Positions 1 to 6,342 are shown, counted from the stretch's first letter. The stretch is 14,751 nt of DNA from Firmicutes bacterium AF25-13AC (GCA_003478935.1 QUFP01000061.1:1-14751); one strand, 5' to 3'. A program made the numbers and translations. Notes: a model not told the origin generated them from the letters alone.

Positions 1-110
1 GGTATAGAGATAAAAGGATCAAACTATCATTAGGGGGTTTGAGTCCGATGGAGTATAGACGCAGTCTTGGAATTGCTTAATTCAGGTCCAAGAAAGCGTC
101 CGCACCCCCA
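1..110 (+). mobile_element. Right end of an IS3-family insertion sequence with transposase C-terminus
   Basis: Frame 3 is open from the window edge to the TAA at 78-80 and ends in a peptide containing the motif LSPMEYR, which resembles the extreme C-terminus of IS3-family OrfB (rve integrase core) transposases. After the stop comes a 30-base tail ending GTCCGCACCCCCA at 110. Read on the other strand it begins with TG, as IS3-family ends do. A diverged copy of this end lies at about 6218-6250. The element has cut off the 5' part of the following permease gene. Only the final 25 codons are in view, so the subgroup cannot be fixed. Confidence 0.75.
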
Positions 111-1136
111 AGTTTGAATGGTCTTGAAGATATAGGAAATATCTACTTATGGACTTCCAAACAGCCGCTTTCTGAAAACGACCTCGCCCGATTACAGGAA
201 CTCTCTGCTTCTTCCAATGATATTGCAAATGAACTGGAAAATTATAGGGTTCGACAGGAACATGGTGTGAATGTATATGGCTTGGATGATTTTCCGGCAG
301 AATATGTACAGGTGTTAGACGGTGAACTAAACACGGAACAGTGGAAAGCCGGAAACGGCGTGTATGTAACTCCGTTGCGAATGATGGGTGATGGTTCTCT
401 TTGCTTGTATAAACCAGGCGATCAAATTAGCGTGACACAGCTTGATGGTACAAATAAAGTGTATGATGTGCTGGCTGTGGTAAGTATTCCAAGCGCGTTA
501 CAAACTCCTTTGCAGGTAGACATGGGATTGGACTATATTTTCCCAACCAATGAACTTTTGGGGAATATGGTATTCGCCGACCAGCCGGCCATGAAAACAA
601 TCTTTAATGTGGATGAAGAACACCAGTTTGCTACAGAAAACTGGCTGAAAAATTACACTACGAATACGGACACTGCTTTGGATTATCTTTCAAAAGTGAC
701 CCTACGGCAGACCTTTGACGGGATGATCAATATGTACCGTCTTGTGGGCGGTGCTCTTTGTGCGATATTGGCTCTGATCGGCATACTGAACTTTATTAAC
801 TCCATGACAACATCTATCTTGTCTCGGTACAGAGAAATTGCAATGCTGCAATCGGTAGGTATGACAGGACGACAGGTTAAGCAAATATTGATATATGAAG
901 GGATTGGTTATTCTATCTTGGGCCTTTTAGGTTCTCTGATACTTTCCGTTATAGCAAGTCTAACGGTGGTTCGGATGATGGGTGCAGAATTAACCTATTT
1001 TACATGGCATTTTACCATGCTTCCGGTATTTCTCTGTATTATCCCGCTGATCCTCATTACAGCCATTGTTCCTTTGGTTTGCTATAACAAAATGGCACAA
1101 AAAACGGTGGTAGAGCGGCTACGCATTGCTGAATAA
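111..1136 (+). pseudogene. 5'-truncated FtsX-family ABC transporter permease
   Basis: About 340 codons of the C-terminal part of an FtsX/MacB/BceB-type permease. The first ~205 residues are hydrophilic and look like the extracytoplasmic domain. Then come three predicted membrane helices at about residues 212-235, 266-289 and 303-325. Between the first two is the cytoplasmic FtsX signature region, with a 'REIAMLQSVGMT' motif and YEG. Full-length members run about 650-800 residues, so roughly half is missing. The reading frame enters directly from the insertion-sequence end at 110 and has no ribosome binding site; the in-frame TTG at 114 is not a credible native start. Such permeases work with an ATPase to remove or sense peptide antibiotics, or to export lipoproteins or peptides; the partner ATPase would have been upstream and is lost. 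An intrinsic terminator follows at 1149. Confidence 0.85.
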
Positions 1137-1148
1137 AATACGCAGACA

Positions 1149-1181
1149 CGAAACGGTCATCCGAAAGGGTGGCCGTTTTCA
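1149..1181 (+). terminator. Intrinsic terminator after the FtsX-like permease
   Basis: A hairpin with arms of the type AAACGGTCATCC and GGGTGGCCGTTT closes on a GAAA loop and runs into TTTTC. It lies 12 bases after the permease stop codon. The U-tract is short. Confidence 0.65.
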
Positions 1182-1185
1182 AATG

Positions 1186-1256
1186 TCACAAAAATGTGAA
1201 TTTTTAGCCGACAAAAAGGGGCTGGCGGTGACATTTCTGTGAGGTTTCTATTTTAT
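1186..1256 (+). promoter_or_regulatory. Candidate control region of the truncated ABC gene: two BceR-like boxes and a promoter
   Basis: TCACA-AAAA-TGTGA (1186-1199) is a perfect inverted repeat. A near copy in the opposite orientation, TGACA-TTTC-TGTGA, lies at 1229-1242; the two match at 12 of 14 positions after reverse-complementing. Both fit the TNACA-N4-TGT pattern known for BceR-type response regulators of peptide-antibiotic transporters. The second box overlaps a candidate -35 (GTGACA, 1228-1233), which is 17 bases from a weak -10 (TTTTAT, 1251-1256). Regulator binding is inferred from pattern only. Confidence 0.45.
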
Positions 1257-1693
1257 GATGGTTGCTATAAGACAAAGGAACTCGCACACAGCGAGCATCA
1301 TCAAAAGGAGGTAATATTTTGGATTATATTCTCAAAGCAGAGAATTTGACGAAGATTTACGGCCACCATAAAGCATTAGACAATTTTTCCATACACATTC
1401 CGCAGGGGAGTACCTATGGATTAGTAGGAAAAAATGGTGCTGGCAAAACAACTTTGCTTCGGATAATTTGCGGACTGCAAGAAGCTACTTCCGGGGATTA
1501 TTCCCTATATGGAATTAGCAGCCGAAAACACGAAATCCTGAACGCAAGAAAAGAAATGGGGGCTGTGATTGAAACACCGGCTATCTATCTGGATATGTCG
1601 GCCACCGGAAACTTAAAGGAACAGTATCGTGTGTTGGGACTACGATCATTCGATACCATTCCTCAACTTCTGAAGATGGTGGGCTTGGAGGAT

Positions 1694-1739
1694 GAAGCCA
1701 TGGTGACAGGTACGGTGGCTTTCAAAGTGTCCCTACTGG
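1694..1739 (+). repeat. Junction repeat, copy 1 (other copy 9115-9160)
   Basis: A 46-base stretch starting GAAGCCATGGTGACAGG and ending CTGG matches 9115-9160 at 42 of 46 positions. In both places it begins exactly where a resistance-cassette gene loses homology to its family. Three of the four differences are silent in the frame EAMVTGT, which suggests the segment is the tail of a coding sequence from one mobile element. The element is not identified. Confidence 0.75.
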
Positions 1740-1762
1740 CTCAGTCCCTGTCCCCCGGGCTG

Positions 1763-1791
1763 TTGACAATAATGCTCCTATATAGTATTAT
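1763..1791 (+). promoter_or_regulatory. Strong promoter of the MarR-radical SAM operon
   Basis: A perfect -35 TTGACA (1763-1768) is followed after 17 bases by -10 TATTAT (1786-1791, five of six consensus). The expected transcription start is near 1798, about 23 bases before the MarR start codon. The -10 lies inside the left half of the inverted repeat 1775-1813, so a bound repressor would block polymerase directly. Confidence 0.8.
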
Positions 1792-1813
1792 ATGAAAAAA
1801 TACTATATAGGAG
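1775..1813. promoter_or_regulatory. Candidate MarR operator: perfect 15-base inverted repeat
   Basis: The arms CTCCTATATAGTATT (1775-1789) and AATACTATATAGGAG (1799-1813) are perfectly complementary, separated by 9 bases. Each arm carries the self-palindrome CTATATAG (1778-1785 and 1803-1810). The site could thus hold two regulator dimers, or one on a long palindrome. The left half covers the spacer and -10 of the operon promoter. The right half contains the MarR gene's AGGAG ribosome binding site. Transcripts from this promoter start after the left arm, so the hairpin could form only in read-through RNA, where it would hide the ribosome binding site. Confidence 0.7.
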
Positions 1814-1820
1814 TTTTTAT

Positions 1821-2258
1821 ATGGAAATGAATGGAGGATTTCTTGTCACCAAAATAAAACAATTGGGAGATCGTATTTTTGAGAAGATTCTCAGTGAAAA
1901 GAATATTGATGCGTTCAATGGAGCTCAGGGGCGCATTCTATATGTGCTGTGGCAGGAGGATGGAATCACGATCAGGTCACTCTCGATCAAATGTGGATTA
2001 GCGATAACTTCTCTTACTACGATGTTGGAAAGAATGGAAAATCAAGGGCTGATAAGGCGCGTTCAGTCAGAAACGGACAAAAGGAAAACACTCCTGTTTC
2101 TGACTGAGAAAGCACATGCCTTAAAGGACGAGTACGATTCTGTATCTGATGAGATGGGCAGTATTTACTACAAAGGTTTTTCAGAGGAAGAAATTACCCG
2201 GTTTGAGGAATGCCTCGACCGTATCAGAAAGAATCTTGAGGAGTGGCAGAAGTCATGA
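1821..2258 (+). CDS. MarR-family transcriptional regulator of the radical SAM pair
   Basis: A 145-residue protein, normal for MarR. It has a central winged helix-turn-helix (about residues 45-105): the recognition helix region around 'SLTTMLERMENQGLIRR', then the wing with D-K-R-K-T. N- and C-terminal helices flank it for dimerisation. The ATG at 1821 has AGGAG at 1809-1813 with 7-base spacing; an ATG at 1827 is a less likely alternative. The gene directly follows a strong promoter that overlaps a perfect palindrome, so autorepression relieved by a ligand or stress is the likely control. Its stop overlaps the next start (ATGA at 2255-2258), which ties it to the two radical SAM genes. I recall a MarR regulator being a standard third member of the 'radical SAM mobile pair' locus. 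The ligand is unknown. Confidence 0.9.
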   Translation: MEMNGGFLVTKIKQLGDRIFEKILSEKNIDAFNGAQGRILYVLWQEDGITIRSLSIKCGLAITSLTTMLERMENQGLIRRVQSETDKRKTLLFLTEKAHALKDEYDSVSDEMGSIYYKGFSEEEITRFEECLDRIRKNLEEWQKS

Positions 2259-2944
2259 GTATTTGTATCAAAGATCAGATTCAAAACATGAATATCGTCA
2301 TCGGCTGTACAGTGGGGTGTGCATATTGCTATGCCCGCAACAATGTGAAACGCTGGCATATGATTGATGACTTCACTTACCCTGAATTCTTTCAGGGTAA
2401 GCTCAAGATGATAGAAAAGAAACGTCCGCAGAACTTTCTTCTTACCGGGATGAGCGATCTCTCCGGATGGAAGCCGGAATGGAGAGACGAGGTATTTGCA
2501 AAGATTCGTGAAAATCCACAGCATCAGTTCCTGTTCCTTACCAAGCGACCTGATTTGCTGGATTTTGATACCGATCTGGAAAACGCATGGTTTGGCGTTA
2601 CGGTGACGAGGAAAGCAGAACGGTGGCGTATCGACGCCCTTCGGAAAAACGTCAGAGCAAAACATTACCATGTTACCTTTGAGCCGTTATTCGATGATCC
2701 CGGCACAGTTGACCTTTCCGGAATCAATTGGATCGTTGTCGGCACCATGACCGGAGTTCAGAGCAGGAAGGTTCATACGGAGCCGGAGTGGGCATGGTCT
2801 CTGACGAATCAGGCACACGCACTAGGCATTCCAGTGTTTATGAAGGAAGACCTTGTCCCAATCATAGGGGATGAAAATATGATTCAGGAAATGCCGGAAG
2901 AATTCAATAAAGTGTTGGAGGTACAGAGATTATGGCAGAAGTAA
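2255..2944 (+). CDS. DUF5131-like radical SAM protein (probable 'radical SAM mobile pair' protein A)
   Basis: A 229-residue cytosolic protein with CX3CX2C for a 4Fe-4S cluster at Cys18, Cys22 and Cys25 (GCTVGCAYCYARN), the hallmark of radical SAM enzymes. Later segments resemble DUF5131/phage Gp37-Gp68 proteins: 'LTKRPDLL', 'WFGVTVT', 'WIVVGTMTG', and a C-terminal stretch around 'GIPVFMKED'. The ATG at 2255 overlaps the MarR stop and has GAGGAG at 2238-2243. An upstream in-frame GTG at 2243 overlaps that ribosome binding site and is rejected. The stop lies 13 bases inside the next gene, so translation is probably coupled. The substrate is unknown. The family link and Cys motif are seen; the 'mobile pair' name is from memory of NCBI annotation, and which member is A or B could be reversed. 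Confidence 0.85.
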   Translation: MSICIKDQIQNMNIVIGCTVGCAYCYARNNVKRWHMIDDFTYPEFFQGKLKMIEKKRPQNFLLTGMSDLSGWKPEWRDEVFAKIRENPQHQFLFLTKRPDLLDFDTDLENAWFGVTVTRKAERWRIDALRKNVRAKHYHVTFEPLFDDPGTVDLSGINWIVVGTMTGVQSRKVHTEPEWAWSLTNQAHALGIPVFMKEDLVPIIGDENMIQEMPEEFNKVLEVQRLWQK

Positions 2945-3840
2945 TCAATGGAATCCTCATTAATGAGGTAGAAACAAAGAACATCATGACCAAGTCCAGT
3001 CTGCCTGTAGGCGGTTACTCGGTCAATCCCTATGTAGGCTGTACACATGCCTGCAAGTATTGTTATGCTTCTTTTATGAAGCGCTTTACCGGACACAAGG
3101 AGGAATGGGGCACTTTCCTTGATGTGAAGCATTGGCCGGAAATTAAGAATCCGAAGAAATATGCCGGACAGCGTGTGGTCATCGGTTCTGTGACGGATGG
3201 CTACAATCCACAGGAGGAGCAATTCGGGAATACCAGAAAACTTCTGGAACAGCTGATTGGCAGTGACGCAGATATTCTAATCTGCACAAAGTCTGATCTT
3301 GTGGTACGGGATATTGATCTGTTGAAGAAGCTTAGACGAGTAACCGTTTCATGGTCAATCAACACATTGGATGAAAATTTCAAGAACGATATGGATTCTG
3401 CTTCGAGCATTGAGCGGCGTATCGCTGCTATGAAGCAGGTATATGAAGCTGGTATCCGTACAGTCTGTTTCGTATCCCCGGTATTCCCCGGTATCACGGA
3501 TTTTGAAACAATCTTTGAGCGGGTAAAGGATCAATGCGATCTGTTCTGGCTCGAAAATCTCAATCTTCGAGGCGGTTTCAAAAAGACAATTATGGATTAT
3601 ATCGCTGGAAAATATCCTGATCTTGTACCGCTTTACGATGAGATCTATAACAAGCATAACCGCAGCTACTTTGAAGCGCTTGAAGTAAAAGCTGAGGAAA
3701 TGGCTAAGAAGTATGATTGTCCCTTTGTGGATAATGAAATGCCTTATGGCAGAGTCCCGCAGGGACATCCGGTGATTGTGGATTATTTCTATCATGAGGA
3801 CATCCGAGGGACAGAGAATACAGGAAAAAGAAACCGTTAG
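2932..3840 (+). CDS. SPL-like radical SAM protein (probable 'radical SAM mobile pair' protein B)
   Basis: A 302-residue protein with CX3CX2C at Cys37, Cys41 and Cys44 in the context NPYVGCTHACKYCYA, as in the spore-photoproduct-lyase-like (SPL/Rv2578c) group of radical SAM proteins. A further group motif, 'VTDGYNPQE', is at about residues 87-95. The TIM-barrel core continues through 'TKSDLVVRD', 'VSWSINT' and 'CFVSPVFPGITD'. The ATG at 2932 has GGAGG at 2917-2921 and overlaps the previous gene by 13 bases, so the two enzymes should be made together. A terminator follows at 3882. SPL itself repairs a DNA thymine lesion, but a repair role here would be inference. The closest alternative is a general SPL-family enzyme of unknown substrate. 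Confidence 0.88.
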   Translation: MAEVINGILINEVETKNIMTKSSLPVGGYSVNPYVGCTHACKYCYASFMKRFTGHKEEWGTFLDVKHWPEIKNPKKYAGQRVVIGSVTDGYNPQEEQFGNTRKLLEQLIGSDADILICTKSDLVVRDIDLLKKLRRVTVSWSINTLDENFKNDMDSASSIERRIAAMKQVYEAGIRTVCFVSPVFPGITDFETIFERVKDQCDLFWLENLNLRGGFKKTIMDYIAGKYPDLVPLYDEIYNKHNRSYFEALEVKAEEMAKKYDCPFVDNEMPYGRVPQGHPVIVDYFYHEDIRGTENTGKRNR

Positions 3841-3881
3841 GCAGAAATTGTAGAATTCAAAAATTTAATATGAAATGTGAG

Positions 3882-3920
3882 ATAGAGCGTATGGAAATTA
3901 ACTATACGTTCTATTTTTTT
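3882..3920 (+). terminator. Intrinsic terminator of the MarR-radical SAM operon
   Basis: The arms ATAGAGCGTAT (3882-3892) and ATACGTTCTAT (3904-3914) pair over 11 positions with one G-U, and are followed by a T-run. It lies about 40 bases after the last stop and closes the operon. Confidence 0.85.
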
Positions 3921-4149
3921 GCTTTTTTGAAAAAAACGATTAATAAATTATTGATATTTTACTTATTGAATATGGCCTGAAAAGGTACTTTGACTTTTGT
4001 AGCCTATATATAACTACATCCTTCAAATTTTAGTTGCAAAATGTAATGTCTAGAGATCGGTTTTTATCACAAAATCAATTTTATCGTTAATAGTCATTAA
4101 TAAATATATTGACTTAGAATCAAACAGAAGTGAAAGAGTCAATTTCCTT
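3921..4149. other. AT-rich intergenic spacer between convergent genes
   Basis: The whole gap 3841-4149 holds only the terminator above and an AT-rich stretch with no credible ORF. On the minus strand a 7-bp hairpin (ATTGACT at 4108-4114, AGTCAAT at 4137-4143) lies just after the LysR stop and may be a weak terminator. I see no insertion-sequence end here. Confidence 0.5.
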
Positions 4150-5037
4150 CTAAGAAGCAATCCATGCCAGTAGGAATTCACGAAAGTAGCGGTTCACCTT
4201 AGTCATGCGCAGCTGTGAGTTTGAGAGCAGATAGATTGTATTGCCTTCATGACCGGAATCAACCAAAGGTCGACTTATAACCTCGGGATGCGACCATAAT
4301 GTATTCATATAATCATAGCCGAGATAAATTGCTTTGTTTTTTATCAATAAATCGCGGATTACAGACTCATCCGTAGTTTCAACAAGAATATGGATTTTGC
4401 GGTTTAATCCGAGAACATATTTGTCAATCATATTTCTGAAACATGAATAGGCACGACCTTTGCTGACAATGGTTTGTCCGTCGAGATCAGCAAAGGTTAT
4501 GTGCCTTTTATTTGCCAATGGATGCTGCTGATTCATTATCACACTGTATCTGCTGTAAAACAACGGATCAGCTTGAAACTGTGTTTGTTCGAATGGCCCA
4601 GTCACAATCGCAAAATTGCATTGCTGAGCAGATAATGCTGAAAGAGCGGCATCATCTGTGGTATCGACCACGTTTAAAATAATTTGTGGATATTTCTGAT
4701 GAAACTGTATAACAAAATCGGCCCCCAAGAAGGCTAGAATATGATCAATGGCATAAATGGTTACAACGCTATGTGATTGTGCGGCGAGAGTATGAAGCCC
4801 GCTGATAGCGGTACATGCTTCTAAAAATTGTCTGGCATGAGGCAAAAGCGCAACGGCATAATCTGTTGGCGTAACACCTTTGCTGCTACGGGTGAAAAGT
4901 GCCTGACCGAGTTCGGTTTCCAGTAAACGGATCACTTTGCTGACACCCTGTCGTGTGACAAATAACTGATCAGCCGCCACTTGTATATTTTGTGTTTCAT
5001 AGACAGTCACGAAATATTGCATTTGTTTTTGATTCAT
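4150..5037 (-). CDS. LysR-family transcriptional regulator
   Basis: A 295-residue protein, the usual LysR length. The N-terminal helix-turn-helix spans about residues 16-40 (around 'AADQLFVTRQGVSKVI') and is followed by 'RLLETELGQALF', typical of the linker start. The rest is a type-2 periplasmic-binding-like effector domain. The ATG at 5037 is preceded by AGGAGGAGG at good spacing; a GTG two codons upstream overlaps this site and is rejected. It is divergently transcribed from the metallohydrolase at 5189 and shares a 150-base control region with it, the classical LysR arrangement, so that hydrolase is the likely target. The effector is probably a small molecule connected to the hydrolase substrate. 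Nothing in the sequence names it. Confidence 0.93.
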   Translation of the reverse strand: MNQKQMQYFVTVYETQNIQVAADQLFVTRQGVSKVIRLLETELGQALFTRSSKGVTPTDYAVALLPHARQFLEACTAISGLHTLAAQSHSVVTIYAIDHILAFLGADFVIQFHQKYPQIILNVVDTTDDAALSALSAQQCNFAIVTGPFEQTQFQADPLFYSRYSVIMNQQHPLANKRHITFADLDGQTIVSKGRAYSCFRNMIDKYVLGLNRKIHILVETTDESVIRDLLIKNKAIYLGYDYMNTLWSHPEVISRPLVDSGHEGNTIYLLSNSQLRMTKVNRYFREFLLAWIAS

Positions 5038-5059
5038 GGGCACCTCCTCCTATAATTTT

Positions 5060-5088
5060 AGTATACAGCAACTATATGGTTGCGGCAA
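5060..5088 (-). promoter_or_regulatory. Promoter of the LysR gene
   Basis: On the minus strand, -35 TTGCCG (5083-5088) and -10 TATACT (5060-5065) are spaced by 17 bases. The palindrome 5068-5083 fills the spacer, so a bound regulator should repress its own gene. Confidence 0.6.
5068..5083. promoter_or_regulatory. Candidate LysR operator GCAAC-N6-GTTGC
   Basis: A perfect inverted repeat, GCAAC TATATG GTTGC, between the divergent genes. Its centre is about 63 bases upstream of the start expected from the -10 of the hydrolase, the position usual for LysR recognition sites on activated genes. Confidence 0.6.
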
Positions 5089-5126
5089 GGAATGTTTTTT
5101 TTCTTTTTTGAAAAACAGAAAGCTAT

Positions 5127-5132
5127 TATAAT
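5127..5132 (+). promoter_or_regulatory. -10 element of the metallohydrolase gene
   Basis: A perfect TATAAT at 5127-5132. No good -35 stands 16-18 bases upstream, only a T-run, which fits a promoter that needs an activator such as the divergent LysR. Confidence 0.6.
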
Positions 5133-5188
5133 GAATTAAGCAAAAGCAACTAAGAATAGATAATAAAAATAGAAGAGGAGATACTCAT

Positions 5189-5983
5189 ATGAAACTAACA
5201 CAAATTCGCAATGCAACTAATCGTTTGGAATATGCAGGAACAACGTTTTTGATCGATCCATGGCTGGCACCAAAGCATACGCTGTCTTTTGTGGATATCC
5301 CAGGAATGCCTTATCATATTCCTGATCCAGTGAAAGAAAACCAGCCCATGCCATTCTATGATCTTCCACTTTCGGTTGAACAGATTATGGCAGACGTTGA
5401 TGCAGTCATTGTGACACATTTACATCCGGATCATATTGATATTTCGCCTATCGATGGTACTGTAGGTGCCCCTTTAGATAAAAAAATCCAGATCTATTGT
5501 CAAAATGAAGAAGATGCCGCTGTACTGGAAAAATCCGGATTTTCTAGAATTACTGTGCTTCCGCTGACCGGATTGAAAGTGGGTAATGTAAAAATAACCA
5601 GGATTCCGGCGCAACATGGTACTTATAAGAATTGTGGTGAGGCTATGGGAGTCATGTTTTCTGCTGAGACAGAGAAAACGTTTTATCTTGCTGGTGATAC
5701 AGTATGGTATTACGGAGTACAGAAGGCAATCAATGAATTTAAACCAGAGGTTATAGCTTTGAATTGTTGTGCTGCTGAAACAAAGGAAAATGGCCGTCTG
5801 ATTATGGGTTCTGAGGATGTATGGAATGTTTCGCTGGCAGCACCAGAGGCAAAACTTTATCTGACACATATGGATAATGTTGCTCATGCATCAGTTACAC
5901 GATTTACGATGCGTGGTCAATTAACAGCGTACGGTGTTTCTAACTATGATATGCTGGAAGATGGGGGATCTGTTGTTTACTAA
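5189..5983 (+). CDS. Metallo-beta-lactamase-fold hydrolase (UlaG-like)
   Basis: A 264-residue cytosolic protein with no signal peptide. The metal-binding motif HLHPDH is at residues 77-82. Further probable ligands are His143 (AQHG), Asp170 (AGDT) and His227 (THMD), so the di-metal site looks complete. The N-terminus ('NRLEYAGTTFLIDPWLA') is typical of the UlaG/L-ascorbate-6-phosphate-lactonase-like branch rather than true beta-lactamases. The ATG at 5189 has GAGGAG at 5175-5180 with 8-base spacing. It stands alone downstream of a LysR-controlled region, and no transport or sugar gene follows to suggest a substrate. The reaction is probably hydrolysis of a lactone, phosphodiester or similar ester, but this is not determined. 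Confidence 0.9.
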   Translation: MKLTQIRNATNRLEYAGTTFLIDPWLAPKHTLSFVDIPGMPYHIPDPVKENQPMPFYDLPLSVEQIMADVDAVIVTHLHPDHIDISPIDGTVGAPLDKKIQIYCQNEEDAAVLEKSGFSRITVLPLTGLKVGNVKITRIPAQHGTYKNCGEAMGVMFSAETEKTFYLAGDTVWYYGVQKAINEFKPEVIALNCCAAETKENGRLIMGSEDVWNVSLAAPEAKLYLTHMDNVAHASVTRFTMRGQLTAYGVSNYDMLEDGGSVVY

Positions 5984-6034
5984 AAGATAGAAGTTAGCAC
6001 TAATGCTTTTTGCTTTCTCTGGCAGATTTTCTTG

Positions 6035-6097
6035 GACGCAGTGCCAGGTACTCTTACAATTTTCAGCCATAGAATGACCATTGTAAGAGTGCTTGGC
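6035..6097. repeat. Palindromic repeat, 18-bp stem (insertion-element end or MITE-like)
   Basis: The arms GCCAGGTACTCTTACAAT (6043-6060) and ATTGTAAGAGTGCTTGGC (6080-6097) pair over all 18 positions with two G-U pairs, around a 19-base loop. The left part, 6035-6062, is identical over 28 bases to 9203-9230, where it abuts a truncated XRE gene. A related 8-bp stem lies at 6625-6647 at the 5' end of the MFS fragment. There is no T-run, so this is not a usual terminator. Confidence 0.7.
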
Positions 6098-6150
6098 AGC
6101 AAGTTCTTGCTATATCATTTTGTAATAAAAGCTGTTATCATATCGAAATA

Positions 6151-6250
6151 CCACAGGGACACTAATTGAGCCAGTGTACCCAATAAAAGAGCCGGAATCC
6201 CTGTCCCTTTGGCGGTTCTTAATTCAGGTAAAAAAAGTGTCCGCCCCTCA
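6151..6250 (+). mobile_element. Remnant insertion-sequence ends, including an IS3-like right end
   Basis: CCACAGGGACA (6151-6161) and TGTCCCTTTGG (6202-6212) form an inverted repeat with one mismatch. From about 6216 to 6250 the sequence (CTTAATTCAGGT, then GTCCGCCCCTCA) is a diverged copy of the IS3-type right end at 74-110. The preceding bases do not encode a recognisable transposase C-terminus, so only the end survives. The rest of 5984-6250 has no credible gene. Confidence 0.55.
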
Positions 6251-6252
6251 CA

Positions 6253-6290
6253 AGAACCTGGAAGGATTATCCTTCTAGGTTCTTTTTTGC
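6253..6290 (+). terminator. Strong intrinsic terminator
   Basis: AGAACCTGGAAGGA and TCCTTCTAGGTTCT form a 14-bp stem with one G-U pair and a 3-base loop, followed by TTTTTT. It directly follows the insertion-sequence end at 6250, so the gene it served is gone. It now insulates the small gene downstream. Confidence 0.85.
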
Positions 6291-6342
6291 GCAGAAAAAT
6301 GTGATGTAATGGAAATAGATAGATGTAATTGAGGGAAAAGTG

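Larger units (their letters stand above)
1319..1795 (+). pseudogene. 3'-truncated ABC transporter ATPase of the BcrA/lantibiotic-immunity type
   Basis: The TTG start at 1319 is supported by AAGGAGG at 1305-1311 with 7-base spacing. Residues 1-125 match the N-terminal half of BcrA-type ATPases: Walker A GLVGKNGAGKTT at about residues 35-46, the Q-loop region, and a 'VIETPA' segment that is also present (MIETPA) in the intact ATPase at 10933-11871. The signature LSxGx motif, Walker B and the D-loop are absent. From 1694 the frame passes into junction sequence (residues AMVTGTVAFKVSLL onward) that also ends the response-regulator fragment at 9115, then stops at 1793-1795. Full-length relatives are about 300 residues, so this 158-residue product cannot hydrolyse ATP. 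No permease follows. Confidence 0.85.

Noticed and set aside
2243..2254. Upstream GTG start for the first radical SAM gene, giving an N-terminus like that of the second (MAEV)
   Set aside because: The GTG overlaps the GAGGAG ribosome site; the ATG at 2255 has usable spacing and the usual ATGA overlap.
2168..3795. Long minus-strand frames opposite the radical SAM genes (to 167 residues)
   Set aside because: They are mirror frames of strongly supported genes, with no family motifs or ribosome sites.
2932..3840. Calling the second radical SAM protein spore photoproduct lyase (splB)
   Set aside because: Only the general SPL-like family pattern is seen; the context (MarR, DUF5131-like partner) is not that of splB.
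6035..6097. Integron attC site or CRISPR repeat
   Set aside because: The core words of attC are absent, and copies are not regularly spaced with unique spacers.
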